Source of the DNA: Bacteroidales bacterium
GTDB lineage: Bacteria; Bacteroidota; Bacteroidia; Bacteroidales; UBA932
Direction of reading: 5' to 3'
NCBI GenBank assembly: GCA_017471085.1
Contig: JAFUWW010000013.1
Coordinates: forward strand, 1 to 42,510
Length of the DNA: 42,510 nucleotides
In this document: in pieces, positions 15,520-24,167 of the stretch
How positions within the stretch are numbered: the first letter of the stretch is position 1
How the letters are laid out: the number at the start of each line of letters is the position of its first letter
Program-made: the position numbers and the translations under genes
Notes under the pieces: model-generated
What the model saw: only the letters and a program-made list of their open reading frames with translations
What the model was told of the DNA's origin: nothing
Database searches by the model: none

Positions 15520-15729
15520 CCGGCGCAGAGCCGGCAGGAGGCTCTCTTCCAGCAGTTCATGGAAGAACTCGGCCTCCATTTTCGGGAAGAGCACGAGGTC
15601 TCCTTCTATGCCGATAAACTCTGCATTACACCCAAATACCTGTCCCAGCTGGTACACCAGGTAAGCAGGAAATCAGCCAGTTTTTCAAGCGCTACACCGG
15701 GCTCACGCCCAATCAGTACAGGAAACAAT
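15505..15729 (+). pseudogene. AraC-family regulator relic with internal deletion
   Basis: The plus strand encodes RQEALFQQFMEELGLHF followed by VSFYADKLCITPKYLSQLVH, which is the first helix-turn-helix of an AraC/XylS DNA-binding domain as seen in many Bacteroidota regulators. Translation in that frame then turns to nonsense, while a different frame from about 15659 reads QEISQFFKRYTGLTPNQYRK and a TAG at 15727-15729, the exact end of an AraC domain. About 35-40 residues between the two helix-turn-helix units are therefore deleted with a frame change, and the whole N-terminal sensor domain is absent. It sits between two glycoside hydrolase genes and probably once controlled them. The 330 bp between 15435 and 15764 hold only this relic and the GH2 promoter. 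Confidence 0.8.
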
Positions 15730-15764
15730 AGCTGGCCGGAGGAGAACATGCCTGGACTGCCCGG

Positions 15765-17825
15765 CTACAGCACCTTGATTTCTGCGGCGGGACGGGCGAA
15801 CGGGCCGGGGATGGCGACGGAACGGTTGTTGCCAAAGTAGTCCGTGTCAAAAACGATGGGCGTTCCGTCGGGATTCTCAAACGGCTGTTCGGGTTCGAAG
15901 GCCTTGCCCAGGGTTTCGGTGCTCACCAGGTTGCCCTGGAAGGAGCCCAGTACGTCGTACAGGTTGGTTTTCAGGTAGAAGGAACCGTCACGCTCCACCA
16001 GCTCCACCTGCACAGGCTGGCCGTTCACGAAGCTGCCGGCTTCCTTCTTCCAGGCACGGGCGCCTGCGAGATAGGCATTGCCGCCGGCCCACACGGGCAG
16101 ATGGCCGAAGTGGGCGCCCATGGTGGCCATCATATTGGCGGGAGCCTCCATGTGGAACTGGGCGATCCATTCGTCGTAGGTGGGATAATCGTCAAATACA
16201 TACGTGCCGGCGTCGGTGTTTCCCTGCTGCATGATCATTCCCATGTTGCCGGACCCATCGGCCTTTTGGACCGGATAGCCCTGTACGAAGATATTGTTGT
16301 AGAAACGGTCGTCGCCGTGCAGGATGCTCATGAAGCCCATGACTTCTGTCCGATGCGGAATGTGGTAAGGCGTGTACCGCTCTTCCTTGTTGCCGTTCAC
16401 CATGAAGGCCGTGCCGGAACCGATATCTTCCAGGGTGCCCATGCACAGGTTGTGCACGAAGGCGATGCCCTGGGAGGGCATCCGGAGGCTGGTCTTGGAA
16501 AGGAGGACGTTATTGTCGATGAGGGTGGGACCGTGGCCCACCTCGATGAAGATGTCCTGGTTGGACATGAGGCTGAAGGCCTGCGGGTTGGAGTCGGGCT
16601 TGTGGTTGTCGTGCAGCAGGTTCTGCGTGATGCGGGTTCCCTGGGCCTCCCAGTCGCACCAGATGCCCATGGTGCTGTGATGGATGTGGTTGCGGCGGAA
16701 AATGACGTCGATGGCGGCATGCAGCTTGATGCCGGCGATCTCTGCGCCACCCAGCTCCTGCATGTTGTTGATGTGGTGGATGTGGTTGTCCTCGATGATG
16801 CTGAACACGCAGCCCATGCGGCCCACGATGCCGGTCTGCTCGCAGTGGTGGATATGGCAGCGGCGGACGATATGGCTGCCCACATTCTCCTTGAGCCAGC
16901 CGTGGTACTGTCCGCGGCAAACGGCATCGCGCTCCATCTGGGTGGGGCTCTTCACATACTTGTTGGTGAAATAATGGTCATTGTCCGGGTCCAGGTACTT
17001 GCCCAGGGAGATGCCGCAGCACTTGCTGTTGGACACTTCGCAGTCTTCGATGATCCATCCTTTGGACCAGTGCGGGCCGATCATGCCGTCCTGGAAGGCT
17101 GCCGGAGGCGCCCAGGTGGTGGCGGCCTTGTCCACCTTGAAGCCGCTGAACGTGATGTAGCTCACGCCCGTCCTGGAGGGGAAGAAGCAGCGGCGGCGGA
17201 CATTGATGTCCACCTGCTCCTCGTTGGGGTTCTTTCCCTGGAAGTTGGCATAGATCACAGTCTTGTCCCCTTCCTGCTCCGTGTACCACTTGTAAACGGA
17301 CCATTCCGGTTCCCAGGAGCCCATGTACTTCTCGCCTTTGATGCATTCCTCCAGGGACGTGGTCTCATAGAGGGCGCGGTCGTTCAGGTACACGGCCCCG
17401 GTGTGCTTGTTGGGGACCATGAAGTACCAGTCTCCGTTGACGATGGTGGTGTAGGGGTTGTAATCCCCGAAGATGGCGTTGTCAACCCGGCATACCCACA
17501 CGTTTCCCTGGTAGGGCTCCCAGGTCTTGATCACCTCTGCGCCGGTGATTTCCGCGCCCAGGGGTTCCATGCTCTTGTAGGTGATGCGGGCTTCTTCCGT
17601 ACCGGCATTCACCGGGTCTACATATTCCCGGTACACACCGGGCGCTACCAGCACCAGATCACCGGGCCGGGCCACCTGGGCCGCGTCGTTGATGTGCTGG
17701 AAAGGGTGCTTCTGGGACCCGTTGCCCCCTGCAGGAGCGTTGATGTCCACATAAAGGGTCCGGCTTTGTTCACTGCAAGCCGCTGATGCAAGAATCATAG
17801 TAAGGAGATATAGGATTTTTTTCAT
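15765..17825 (-). CDS. GH120-like right-handed beta-helix glycosidase (beta-xylosidase type)
   Basis: A 686-residue exported protein (signal about 1-17, possibly lipidated at Cys17). It opens with LYVDINAPAGGNGSQKHPFQ and INDAAQVARPGDLVLVAPGVYREYV, the usual first coils of beta-helix sugar enzymes, then runs through repeated helix coils to about 500 (HIHHCEQTG, NHIHHINNMQELGG, NHIHHSTMG). Features fit family GH120: FGDYNPY near 119, GIWCDWEAQGTR with Asp391 as candidate nucleophile, and DIFIEVGHGP with Glu428 as candidate acid/base. From recall these sit 23 residues apart in the characterised XylC enzyme and 37 here, so about 14 residues are inserted between them. The alternative is GH141. 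Likely a xylosidase on plant xylo-oligosaccharides. It lies 91 bp after the GH43-discoidin gene. Confidence 0.7.
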   Translation of the reverse strand: MKKILYLLTMILASAACSEQSRTLYVDINAPAGGNGSQKHPFQHINDAAQVARPGDLVLVAPGVYREYVDPVNAGTEEARITYKSMEPLGAEITGAEVIKTWEPYQGNVWVCRVDNAIFGDYNPYTTIVNGDWYFMVPNKHTGAVYLNDRALYETTSLEECIKGEKYMGSWEPEWSVYKWYTEQEGDKTVIYANFQGKNPNEEQVDINVRRRCFFPSRTGVSYITFSGFKVDKAATTWAPPAAFQDGMIGPHWSKGWIIEDCEVSNSKCCGISLGKYLDPDNDHYFTNKYVKSPTQMERDAVCRGQYHGWLKENVGSHIVRRCHIHHCEQTGIVGRMGCVFSIIEDNHIHHINNMQELGGAEIAGIKLHAAIDVIFRRNHIHHSTMGIWCDWEAQGTRITQNLLHDNHKPDSNPQAFSLMSNQDIFIEVGHGPTLIDNNVLLSKTSLRMPSQGIAFVHNLCMGTLEDIGSGTAFMVNGNKEERYTPYHIPHRTEVMGFMSILHGDDRFYNNIFVQGYPVQKADGSGNMGMIMQQGNTDAGTYVFDDYPTYDEWIAQFHMEAPANMMATMGAHFGHLPVWAGGNAYLAGARAWKKEAGSFVNGQPVQVELVERDGSFYLKTNLYDVLGSFQGNLVSTETLGKAFEPEQPFENPDGTPIVFDTDYFGNNRSVAIPGPFARPAAEIKVL

Positions 17826-17842
17826 ATATAAATGCTTTGCTG

Positions 17843-17875
17843 CAAAAAATAGATTTTTTCAATCGTTTTAGCAAA
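17843..17875 (-). promoter_or_regulatory. Possible promoter of the GH120-like gene
   Basis: TTTG (17872-17875) is 20 bp from TATTTTTTG (17843-17851), one T longer than the usual TAnnTTTG. It suggests the gene can be transcribed separately from the upstream GH43 gene. Confidence 0.45.
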
Positions 17876-17879
17876 CATA

Positions 17880-17906
17880 CCGTGCAATCCACGGCGGGTA
17901 ATCCCG
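17880..17906 (-). terminator. Two small adjacent hairpins after the GH43-discoidin gene
   Basis: CCGTG-caatc-CACGG (17880-17894) is followed directly by CGGG-taat-CCCG (17895-17906), just past the stop codon at 17917. No T tract follows on the minus strand, so this is a weak or Rho-assisted terminator at best. Confidence 0.3.
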
Positions 17907-17916
17907 GCGCAAAGTG

Positions 17917-19761
17917 CTACTGAACCTGGATCTGCTCCACGCCGGGGGTGACGCCGCTGCCGTTGAAGGAATCGACCCGGAAATAGTAGGTCTGTCCCTT
18001 GGAGAACAGGCCCAATTCTTTTTCGGGAGCATCGGTCTGGCAGGTCAGGTACAGTTCGTCGGGATCGGCGCCCCAGCGGAGCACGTAGCCCTCGGCCCCC
18101 GGCACGGCAGGCCAGGAGACCTTGATCCGGCGGGCATCGGCCCCCCTTTCGGCCTTGAGGCCGGTAACCGCGGCGGGCTTGTTGCCGGGAGCCAGGCCGA
18201 AGACGCGGAGGTCGAACAGGGAGAATTTCCCGGTCACCGGAGCGCTGCTGGTTACGCGGACGTAACGGGCCTTCACGGCCTTGTCCAACACCAGCAGTTC
18301 GTGCGGATTGTCGGCGGTGGCGCCGGTCCGGTCAAAGACCTGCTGCCATTTCTGTCCGTCCCTAGAGACTTCCACCACATACCGGTAGGGCGTCTTGGGT
18401 TCATCGGCCTTGTAGAAGCCGAAGCCTTCGTCGGCAAAGTTGGGCTGCACGGCATTCACCCGGCTTTCCTGGCCAAGGTCGATGCAGAGCCATTCTCCGG
18501 CATCTCCGGTTGCTGCGCTCCACCAGGTTTTGACGGTATTGTCCCCTGCCTTGGCGGCTTCATGCCCTTCCAACTGGCTGGAAGCAGAGGCCGTCTTGTG
18601 GATGGAAAGGTCCATCCAGCCCGTCCAGGGGGCGTTTTTGGCGAAATCTACCGGGCCGTCCGGCAGCACATACGGATAGTCCGACCACTCGGTGAGCACA
18701 TAGAAATGGCCCTTGGGGGTCATCACGGCCGGGAAAAAGCCGATCCGGCGCTCAAAGTTCATCCGCTGGCTGATCACCGTGGAGGCCACATGCCACCAGT
18801 TGCCGTGCTTGTCCTGGAAGGTGTCGCCGTGGCCGGCGCCGGTCATCCAGCCGCCCGGCTTTACGCTCACGGGAGAGTAATCGGCATGCTTGAAGGGGCC
18901 CAGTGGGCTGTCGCCCACATACAGGCCGTCGCCATAAGAGTCGTACTCCGTTCCGGGAGCGGCGTAATGCAGATAGTATTTCCCGTTGTATTTGAAAACA
19001 TTGGGGCCTTCGTTATAACCGGGCTTAGCCATTTCGTTGCGGTCTCCGGGCTGCTCCCAGCCGTAATCGGCCTCCCTGTGGGTAATCAGGACGACTTCCT
19101 TCCCGACGGGCGCGAAACCGTTCTCCGGATCCAGCTGGATACCGCGGATCACGTCCACGTCGCTGCAGCCCCAATAGAGATACACCTTGCCGTCCTCATC
19201 CGGGAAGAGGTCCGGATCGTGGCCCGTCCGTTCCGGGGCGTCCGGGTACAGCACCAGCTTGTCCGTCACCAGCTGCCAGGCATCGCCATCGTCGGGATCT
19301 GTCGTTTTGTACAGTTCGTTGATGTCCGAGACCATCCAGTATAGTTCGTCCTTGTACACCATCACCGTAGGGGCGTACAGGTCGATGGGCAGTTTGTCGC
19401 AGGGGATGTACGTCCAATGCTGCATGTCCTCCGAGCTCCAATACCCCTTGCTCTTGGAAGGGAACAGATAGTATTTGCCTTGATAGACCTGCACCACCGG
19501 GTCGGCCGCCTCGCGAGCGCTGTTGCCATCGGCCGAACGGCTGCGGATCATGGCGATCGTCCGCTGGATCATATCCGGGGTCATCTGCACCAGGTACTCC
19601 GGCGGTATGCTCTTCAGCACTTCTTCATCCGTTTCCTCCGGATGGAAGGAATAGTTCAGGTCGACGGGATTGGTGACAACGCGCGAAACAGTCACTTTAT
19701 CTCCGCATCCGGGAAGCAGAAGAAGCCCGGCGAGAAGGAATGAACAGAGGGTCTTTTTCAT
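17917..19761 (-). CDS. GH43 lipoprotein with F5/8 type C (discoidin) and fibronectin III domains
   Basis: A 614-residue lipoprotein; signal MKKTLCSFLLAGLLLLPGC with lipidation at Cys19. The propeller (about 80-375) has Asp87 in EAADPVV, Asp182 in TGHDPDLF and Glu251 in YNEGPNVFKYNGKYYLHYA, the GH43 base, modulator and acid. Residues about 390-530 form an F5/8 type C module (TASASSQLEGHEAAKAGDNT, WLCIDLGQ, YVRVTSSAP) likely binding sugar, and about 535-614 a fibronectin III domain (PAAVTGLKAERG, VSWPAVPGAEGYVLRW). This architecture occurs among surface or periplasmic arabinofuranosidases and xylosidases of Bacteroidota. The start is flanked by a 9-bp inverted repeat upstream. It reads toward the GH120-like gene and may be co-transcribed with it. 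Confidence 0.87.
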   Translation of the reverse strand: MKKTLCSFLLAGLLLLPGCGDKVTVSRVVTNPVDLNYSFHPEETDEEVLKSIPPEYLVQMTPDMIQRTIAMIRSRSADGNSAREAADPVVQVYQGKYYLFPSKSKGYWSSEDMQHWTYIPCDKLPIDLYAPTVMVYKDELYWMVSDINELYKTTDPDDGDAWQLVTDKLVLYPDAPERTGHDPDLFPDEDGKVYLYWGCSDVDVIRGIQLDPENGFAPVGKEVVLITHREADYGWEQPGDRNEMAKPGYNEGPNVFKYNGKYYLHYAAPGTEYDSYGDGLYVGDSPLGPFKHADYSPVSVKPGGWMTGAGHGDTFQDKHGNWWHVASTVISQRMNFERRIGFFPAVMTPKGHFYVLTEWSDYPYVLPDGPVDFAKNAPWTGWMDLSIHKTASASSQLEGHEAAKAGDNTVKTWWSAATGDAGEWLCIDLGQESRVNAVQPNFADEGFGFYKADEPKTPYRYVVEVSRDGQKWQQVFDRTGATADNPHELLVLDKAVKARYVRVTSSAPVTGKFSLFDLRVFGLAPGNKPAAVTGLKAERGADARRIKVSWPAVPGAEGYVLRWGADPDELYLTCQTDAPEKELGLFSKGQTYYFRVDSFNGSGVTPGVEQIQVQ

Positions 19762-19762
19762 A

Positions 19763-19811
19763 GAAATGGCGGTTAAAAACGTGGCAAGTTACAGAAAAAA
19801 AACGCCATTTC
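19763..19811. repeat. 9-bp inverted repeat upstream of the GH43-discoidin gene
   Basis: GAAATGGCG (19763-19771) and CGCCATTTC (19803-19811) are perfect complements with 31 bp between. It begins two bases before the ATG at 19761 and reaches nearly to the stop of the DUF4491-like gene. It could be an operator, a leader hairpin covering the ribosome site, or chance. Confidence 0.4.
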
Positions 19812-19826
19812 AAAAAGAGCCGCCGG

Positions 19827-20201
19827 CTACTTGGAGCGAGTCTTTTCTTTCAGATGGTCATGCGAGGGAAATGGACCGAGGATGTCTTTCAGCCGGCGGC
19901 GGCGTTCCTCGTAATAGGCATGCCGTCCGGGATTCTCAGGGAACCAGCCCCGCAGCACCCGCATTTCCTGCGAAACCATCTCGTGGATACCCCAGAAGCC
20001 GGAGAAGGCCACCACGCCAAGCAGGATGGAGACAGTTTTATGGGCCACAAACAAGGAGGCCGCCGAACACACCAGGCCGATGACGAGGAAAACCCACCAG
20101 CTCTGCTTCCCGAAATGATATTCCATCTTGATCACGAAGGGATGGAAAAGGCCGATGGTGACAAAAACGGCCGCACCTATAAGGATTCCGCTGAAATTCA
20201 T
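19827..20201 (-). CDS. Small membrane protein, DUF4491-like
   Basis: A 124-residue protein with three hydrophobic segments (about 4-22, 34-52 and 57-72) and a basic cytoplasmic tail (EERRRRLKDILGPFPS). The start MNFSGILIGAAVFVTIGLFHP and the segment GFWGIHEMVSQEMRVLRGWFP resemble the DUF4491 family, common in gut Bacteroidota and Firmicutes with unknown role. A long upstream extension of the open frame is not coding: it runs antisense through the peptidase gene. The ATG at 20201 is the natural start and lies shortly after GATCTTTG, a near match to a -7 box. It is divergent from the M64 peptidase gene. Confidence 0.75.
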   Translation of the reverse strand: MNFSGILIGAAVFVTIGLFHPFVIKMEYHFGKQSWWVFLVIGLVCSAASLFVAHKTVSILLGVVAFSGFWGIHEMVSQEMRVLRGWFPENPGRHAYYEERRRRLKDILGPFPSHDHLKEKTRSK

Positions 20202-20324
20202 AGTATCCGATTTAATCCGGCCACAAAGATCGGCATAAAAACCGGCATTTTTTAGCAGATGTCCTTCTTCCGTTAGGATTTTTTCACCATCGGCACAAAG
20301 GAACGCACAATGGCAAGTTTTTGC

Positions 20325-20332
20325 TATCTTTG
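20325..20332 (+). promoter_or_regulatory. -7 box (TATCTTTG) immediately before the M64 peptidase start
   Basis: A perfect TAnnTTTG match ends only 4 bp before the ATG at 20337. With the usual distance to the transcription start the leader would be about 0-4 nt. No TTTG is visible at 19-21 bp upstream. Confidence 0.55.
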
Positions 20333-20336
20333 CACT

Positions 20337-21677
20337 ATGATGAAACGATTGCTGATTCTTATTACTATGCTGGTACCGATGCTTGCCCCCGCACAGGAGT
20401 TCGGCCGGCATTTTACCGACAGTACGCTCCGGCTGGACTATGTGTTCTGCGGAGACGTGAACCACCAGGCCATCTACTTCCACCAGGCATACCGGGGCGG
20501 CAGCTGGGCCGGCCGGCGGCACAACCTGGCCGAACCCGCGCTCCGGGGCAACGGGCAGGTACAGGTACTGGACCCGGACAGCGGGCAGGTGCTGTACGCC
20601 AACAGTTTCTCCACCCTGTTCCAGGAATGGCAGGCCACCGAGGAGGCCGCCCATGTCCAGAAAGCCTTCGAGAACTGTCTCCAGGTGCCCTTCCCCCTGC
20701 ATCCGGTAGATATTGAGGTGACGCTGCTGGACACGCACGCCAAGGTCAGCTCCCGCATCCGCCACCGGATCGACCCGTCCGACATCCTCATCCGTCCCCT
20801 TGCCGACAATGGCCTGGAGACCCGCCAGGTACGGAACAGCGGTGCCCTGGAAGATGCCATCGACATCGTGATTGTTTCGGAAGGCTACTCCTCGGCCGAA
20901 AAGGAGAAATTCTTCCACGACGCCAGGCGGGCCGATGAAGCCCTGTTCTCGCACGAGCCTTTCACCTCCTATCAGGGCCGGTTCAACGTGCGGGCGGTGT
21001 TCGCCCCGTCCGAAGACAGCGGCGTGAGCATCCCCGGCAGCGGGCAGTGGCGCCGGACGGCCGTGAGCTCGCATTTCGACACCTTCTACAGCGACCGTTA
21101 CCTGACGACATCGGTCCTGTGGACGCTGTACGACCTGATCGGGACCATTCCCTCCGAACATGTGATTGTGCTGGCCAACACGGCCAAATACGGCGGCGGA
21201 GGCATTTACAACAGCGTCACCATCATGAACAGCGACCACCCTACCTTCGTGCCGGTACTGGTGCACGAGTTCGGCCACGCATTCGGCGGCCTCGGCGACG
21301 AATACGCCTACGGAGACAATCCGGAGACCATGTACCCCGCCGACACCGAACCCTGGGAACCCAACCTCACCACCCTGGTGGATTTCGGCGCCAAATGGGC
21401 CGACCTGGTCCCGGAAGGCACGCCGCGGCCCACGCCCCTGGACAAACTGGAAGAAAAGGACGTACGCCGGATCTGGAGCACCCTGAGTGCCGATGAAAAA
21501 GCCACCCTAAACCGCAAAATTGGCGTTTACGAGGGTGGCGGATATCAGATGCAGGGCGTTTACCGGCCCGTGCAGGAATGCCGGATGCGCATCAACGAGT
21601 GCGAAGAATTCTGTCCTGTCTGCTACCGGAGCATCGTGCGGATCATCCACTATTACACGTCGATCTCCAACGACTGA
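20337..21677 (+). CDS. M64-family (IgA peptidase-like) secreted metallopeptidase
   Basis: A 446-residue protein. The start at 20337 (or the next ATG at 20340) gives a signal peptide [20 protein letters not shown]; an ATG further upstream would lie inside the promoter box. The N-terminal domain (about 20-150, [20 protein letters not shown]) is the M64 N-terminal sandwich; the catalytic domain (about 170-440) starts with [12 protein letters not shown] and carries the zinc site [14 protein letters not shown] (His310, Glu311, His314, Asp321). A Cys-rich end ([18 protein letters not shown]) is typical. The family is named for Clostridium ramosum IgA protease, but most gut members have no proven substrate. 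The last 25 bp overlap the 3' end of the GH94 gene on the other strand. Confidence 0.9.
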   Translation: MMKRLLILITMLVPMLAPAQEFGRHFTDSTLRLDYVFCGDVNHQAIYFHQAYRGGSWAGRRHNLAEPALRGNGQVQVLDPDSGQVLYANSFSTLFQEWQATEEAAHVQKAFENCLQVPFPLHPVDIEVTLLDTHAKVSSRIRHRIDPSDILIRPLADNGLETRQVRNSGALEDAIDIVIVSEGYSSAEKEKFFHDARRADEALFSHEPFTSYQGRFNVRAVFAPSEDSGVSIPGSGQWRRTAVSSHFDTFYSDRYLTTSVLWTLYDLIGTIPSEHVIVLANTAKYGGGGIYNSVTIMNSDHPTFVPVLVHEFGHAFGGLGDEYAYGDNPETMYPADTEPWEPNLTTLVDFGAKWADLVPEGTPRPTPLDKLEEKDVRRIWSTLSADEKATLNRKIGVYEGGGYQMQGVYRPVQECRMRINECEEFCPVCYRSIVRIIHYYTSISND

Positions 21678-24097
21678 ACGCCCGGCCTGTAAGGGATGAA
21701 CTTGCTTCCTCCCTTTCCGGTGCTATGGATGGTGAGGTCGTATTCGGCCCCGCGGAAACGGCGGCGGATACGATACGTGCCGATGGGGATGCAAGGCTCT
21801 ACCAGCAGGCCGTCGAACTGGGGCTTGATGCCCAGCAGGGCCTCGCTCACGGCCTTCCAGGTCCAGGCGGCCGTTCCCGTCAGCCAGCTGTTCTTGCCTT
21901 CTCCCGGCCTGACGGCATCCTTTCCGGCCACCATCTGACAGAACACATAAGGTTCCACTTTCCGCAGTTCCTGGTCTTTTCCGAAAGCGGGAGTGATTTT
22001 GCGGTAATGCCTCCAGGCGTCATCGGCCCGGCCGGCCATGGCTTCTCCGATGATCACCCAGGGATTGTTGTGGCAGAAGATACCGGCGTTTTCCTTGTAG
22101 CCTTCCGGATAAGAACTGATCTCTCCGTATTCGGGCAGGTATTCCGTATAGGCAGGGGTGTTGAGCACCAGACCGTGCTCGCACTCCAGGTATTTCACGG
22201 CAGAATCCAGGGCTTTGTCGCAAAGGCCCTCGGCTGCGCCGATCCGGGCCATGGTGCACCATCCCTGACTCTCGATGAAGATTTTTCCTTCCTTGTTCTC
22301 CGACGAGCCGATCTTCCGGCCGTAGTAGTCGTAGGCCCTCAGGAACCATTCGCCGTCCCAGCCGTACTGTTTTACAGCCTCTTCCATCCGGGTCACGGCT
22401 TCCCGCACTTTCGCGACATATTCCGGCGTCTCTCCCACGGAGGGATGTTCCAGCAGCTCGGCAAAATCGCGCCCTTCGGCTACGAACAGGCCGGCGATCA
22501 TCAGGGATTCGGCCTTGGAGCCTTCCGTCTTGTTCTCGGTGGTCTGGAACGATTCGTCGGGATTGTCGGAGAAACAGTTCAGGTTGAGGCAGTCGTTCCA
22601 GTCGGCCCGGCCGATGAGCGGCAGAGCGTGGGGCCCAAGGTTGTCCGTCACGTGGGCGAAGCTGATTTTCAGGTGGTCCAGCAGGGAGACTTCCGTCCCA
22701 GGCTTGTTGTCGAAGGGCACCTTTTCCTGCAGGATGCCGAAGTCACCGGTTTCCCGGATATAGGCCACCGTACCGAAGATAAGCCACAGCGGATCGTCGT
22801 TGAAGCCGCCGCCGATGTCGTTGTTGCCCCGGCGGGTAAGCGGCTGATACTGATGGTAGCAGCCGCCGTCCGGGAACTGCGTGGCGGTGATGTCCAGGAT
22901 ACGCTGCCGGGCCCTCTCCGGAATCATGTGCACGATTCCCGCCAGGTCCTGGTTGGAATCGCGGAATCCCATGCCCCGGCCGATGCCGCTTTCGAAATAG
23001 CTGGCGCTGCGGCTCATGAAGAAGGTAATCATGCACTGGTACTGGTTCCAGATGTTCACCGTCCGGTCCAGTTCCGGCACGTCCGAGGCAACTGAGAAAC
23101 GCCCCAGCAGGCCGTCCCAATAGGTCTTCAGCGCCGCGAAAGCCGCATCCACCTGCTCTCCGGTGGCAAAAGAGCGCATCATCGCCAGCGCCTTCTCCTT
23201 GTTGATGACCTGAGATGGCCGATCGGGGTCGGCCATGACGGTGACGCCATTCCCGGCTTGACCGGGCATCACCACGAATTTCTCCTGCGGCGGATTCTCC
23301 ACATAGCCCAGGACAAAGATCAGTTCCTCCGAAGCGCCCGGCTCCAGGGAAAGGTCGAACCGGTGCGACGCCACCGGGCTCCAGCCGTGGGCCACCGAAT
23401 TGCCCGAAGTTCCGGCAAGCACCTGCTGCGGCGCATCGAATCCGTTATACAGGCCGATAAAAGATTCCCTGTCGGTATCGAACCCGTCGAAAGGACGGTT
23501 CACGCCGTAGAAGGCATAGTGGTTCCGGCGTTCCCGATACTCCGTCTTATGATAGAGGACGGAGCCTTCCACCTCCACTTCCCCGGTGGAGAGGTTCCGC
23601 TGGAAATTCTCCATATCCGTGGAAGCATTCCAAAGGCACCATTCCACAAAGGAATACAGTTGGACCTGCTTCCGCTGATTTCCCGTATTGGTCAGCCGCA
23701 CCCGGTGCAGCTCGCACCGGTGGCCGATGGGGACGAAGAAGAGCACATCGGCTTTCAAGCCGTCCTTCCCGCCCACAAGGCGGGTATAGCCCATGCCATG
23801 GCGGCATTCGTAGAAGTCCAGCGGGGTCTTGCAGGGCTTCCAGCCCGGGTTCCAGAGGGTGTTCCCGTCCTTTATATAGAAATAGCGTCCGCCGGCATCC
23901 ATCGGCACGCCGTTGTAGCGGTAGCGGAGGATGCGGCGGAACTTGGCATCCTTGCAGAAGCAGTAGCCGCCGGCCGTGTTGGAAATGAGGGAAAAGAAGT
24001 CTTCCGTCCCCATATAGTTGATCCAGGGCCAGGGGGTGGCCGCCTCGGTGATCACATACTCGCGGGAAGCATCGTCAAAATGTCCGTATTCTTTCAT
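21653..24097 (-). CDS. GH94 phosphorylase, cellobiose phosphorylase-like
   Basis: An 814-residue cytoplasmic enzyme with no signal peptide. The start at 24097 ([17 protein letters not shown]) matches the family start; 20 extra in-frame residues upstream lie in the promoter region. Family landmarks: [40 protein letters not shown], the hinge and (alpha/alpha)6 barrel with [10 protein letters not shown] and [13 protein letters not shown], and the catalytic Asp (Asp502) in [14 protein letters not shown]. Length and sequence fit cellobiose phosphorylases, which split cellobiose with phosphate into glucose-1-phosphate and glucose; related disaccharide specificities are possible. It lies 70 bp downstream of the PHB-depolymerase-like gene, with its own promoter-like box inside a perfect inverted repeat. 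Confidence 0.88.
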   Translation of the reverse strand: MKEYGHFDDASREYVITEAATPWPWINYMGTEDFFSLISNTAGGYCFCKDAKFRRILRYRYNGVPMDAGGRYFYIKDGNTLWNPGWKPCKTPLDFYECRHGMGYTRLVGGKDGLKADVLFFVPIGHRCELHRVRLTNTGNQRKQVQLYSFVEWCLWNASTDMENFQRNLSTGEVEVEGSVLYHKTEYRERRNHYAFYGVNRPFDGFDTDRESFIGLYNGFDAPQQVLAGTSGNSVAHGWSPVASHRFDLSLEPGASEELIFVLGYVENPPQEKFVVMPGQAGNGVTVMADPDRPSQVINKEKALAMMRSFATGEQVDAAFAALKTYWDGLLGRFSVASDVPELDRTVNIWNQYQCMITFFMSRSASYFESGIGRGMGFRDSNQDLAGIVHMIPERARQRILDITATQFPDGGCYHQYQPLTRRGNNDIGGGFNDDPLWLIFGTVAYIRETGDFGILQEKVPFDNKPGTEVSLLDHLKISFAHVTDNLGPHALPLIGRADWNDCLNLNCFSDNPDESFQTTENKTEGSKAESLMIAGLFVAEGRDFAELLEHPSVGETPEYVAKVREAVTRMEEAVKQYGWDGEWFLRAYDYYGRKIGSSENKEGKIFIESQGWCTMARIGAAEGLCDKALDSAVKYLECEHGLVLNTPAYTEYLPEYGEISSYPEGYKENAGIFCHNNPWVIIGEAMAGRADDAWRHYRKITPAFGKDQELRKVEPYVFCQMVAGKDAVRPGEGKNSWLTGTAAWTWKAVSEALLGIKPQFDGLLVEPCIPIGTYRIRRRFRGAEYDLTIHSTGKGGSKFIPYRPGVQSLEIDV

Positions 24098-24103
24098 AAA
24101 AAA

Positions 24104-24140
24104 CTTGCGTATCTTAGAATCCGCTTCAAAGATACGCAAG
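24104..24140. promoter_or_regulatory. 12-bp perfect inverted repeat overlapping the GH94 -7 box (candidate operator)
   Basis: CTTGCGTATCTT (24104-24115) and AAGATACGCAAG (24129-24140) are exact complements around 13 bp. On the minus strand the outer arm contains TATCTTTG (24127-24134), and the inner arm would be in the start of the leader, 6 bp before the ATG. A repressor bound here would block transcription; alternatively the RNA could fold over the ribosome site. Confidence 0.6.
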
Positions 24141-24167
24141 CTTTTTGTTCCGGACAAGGGTTTTCCC

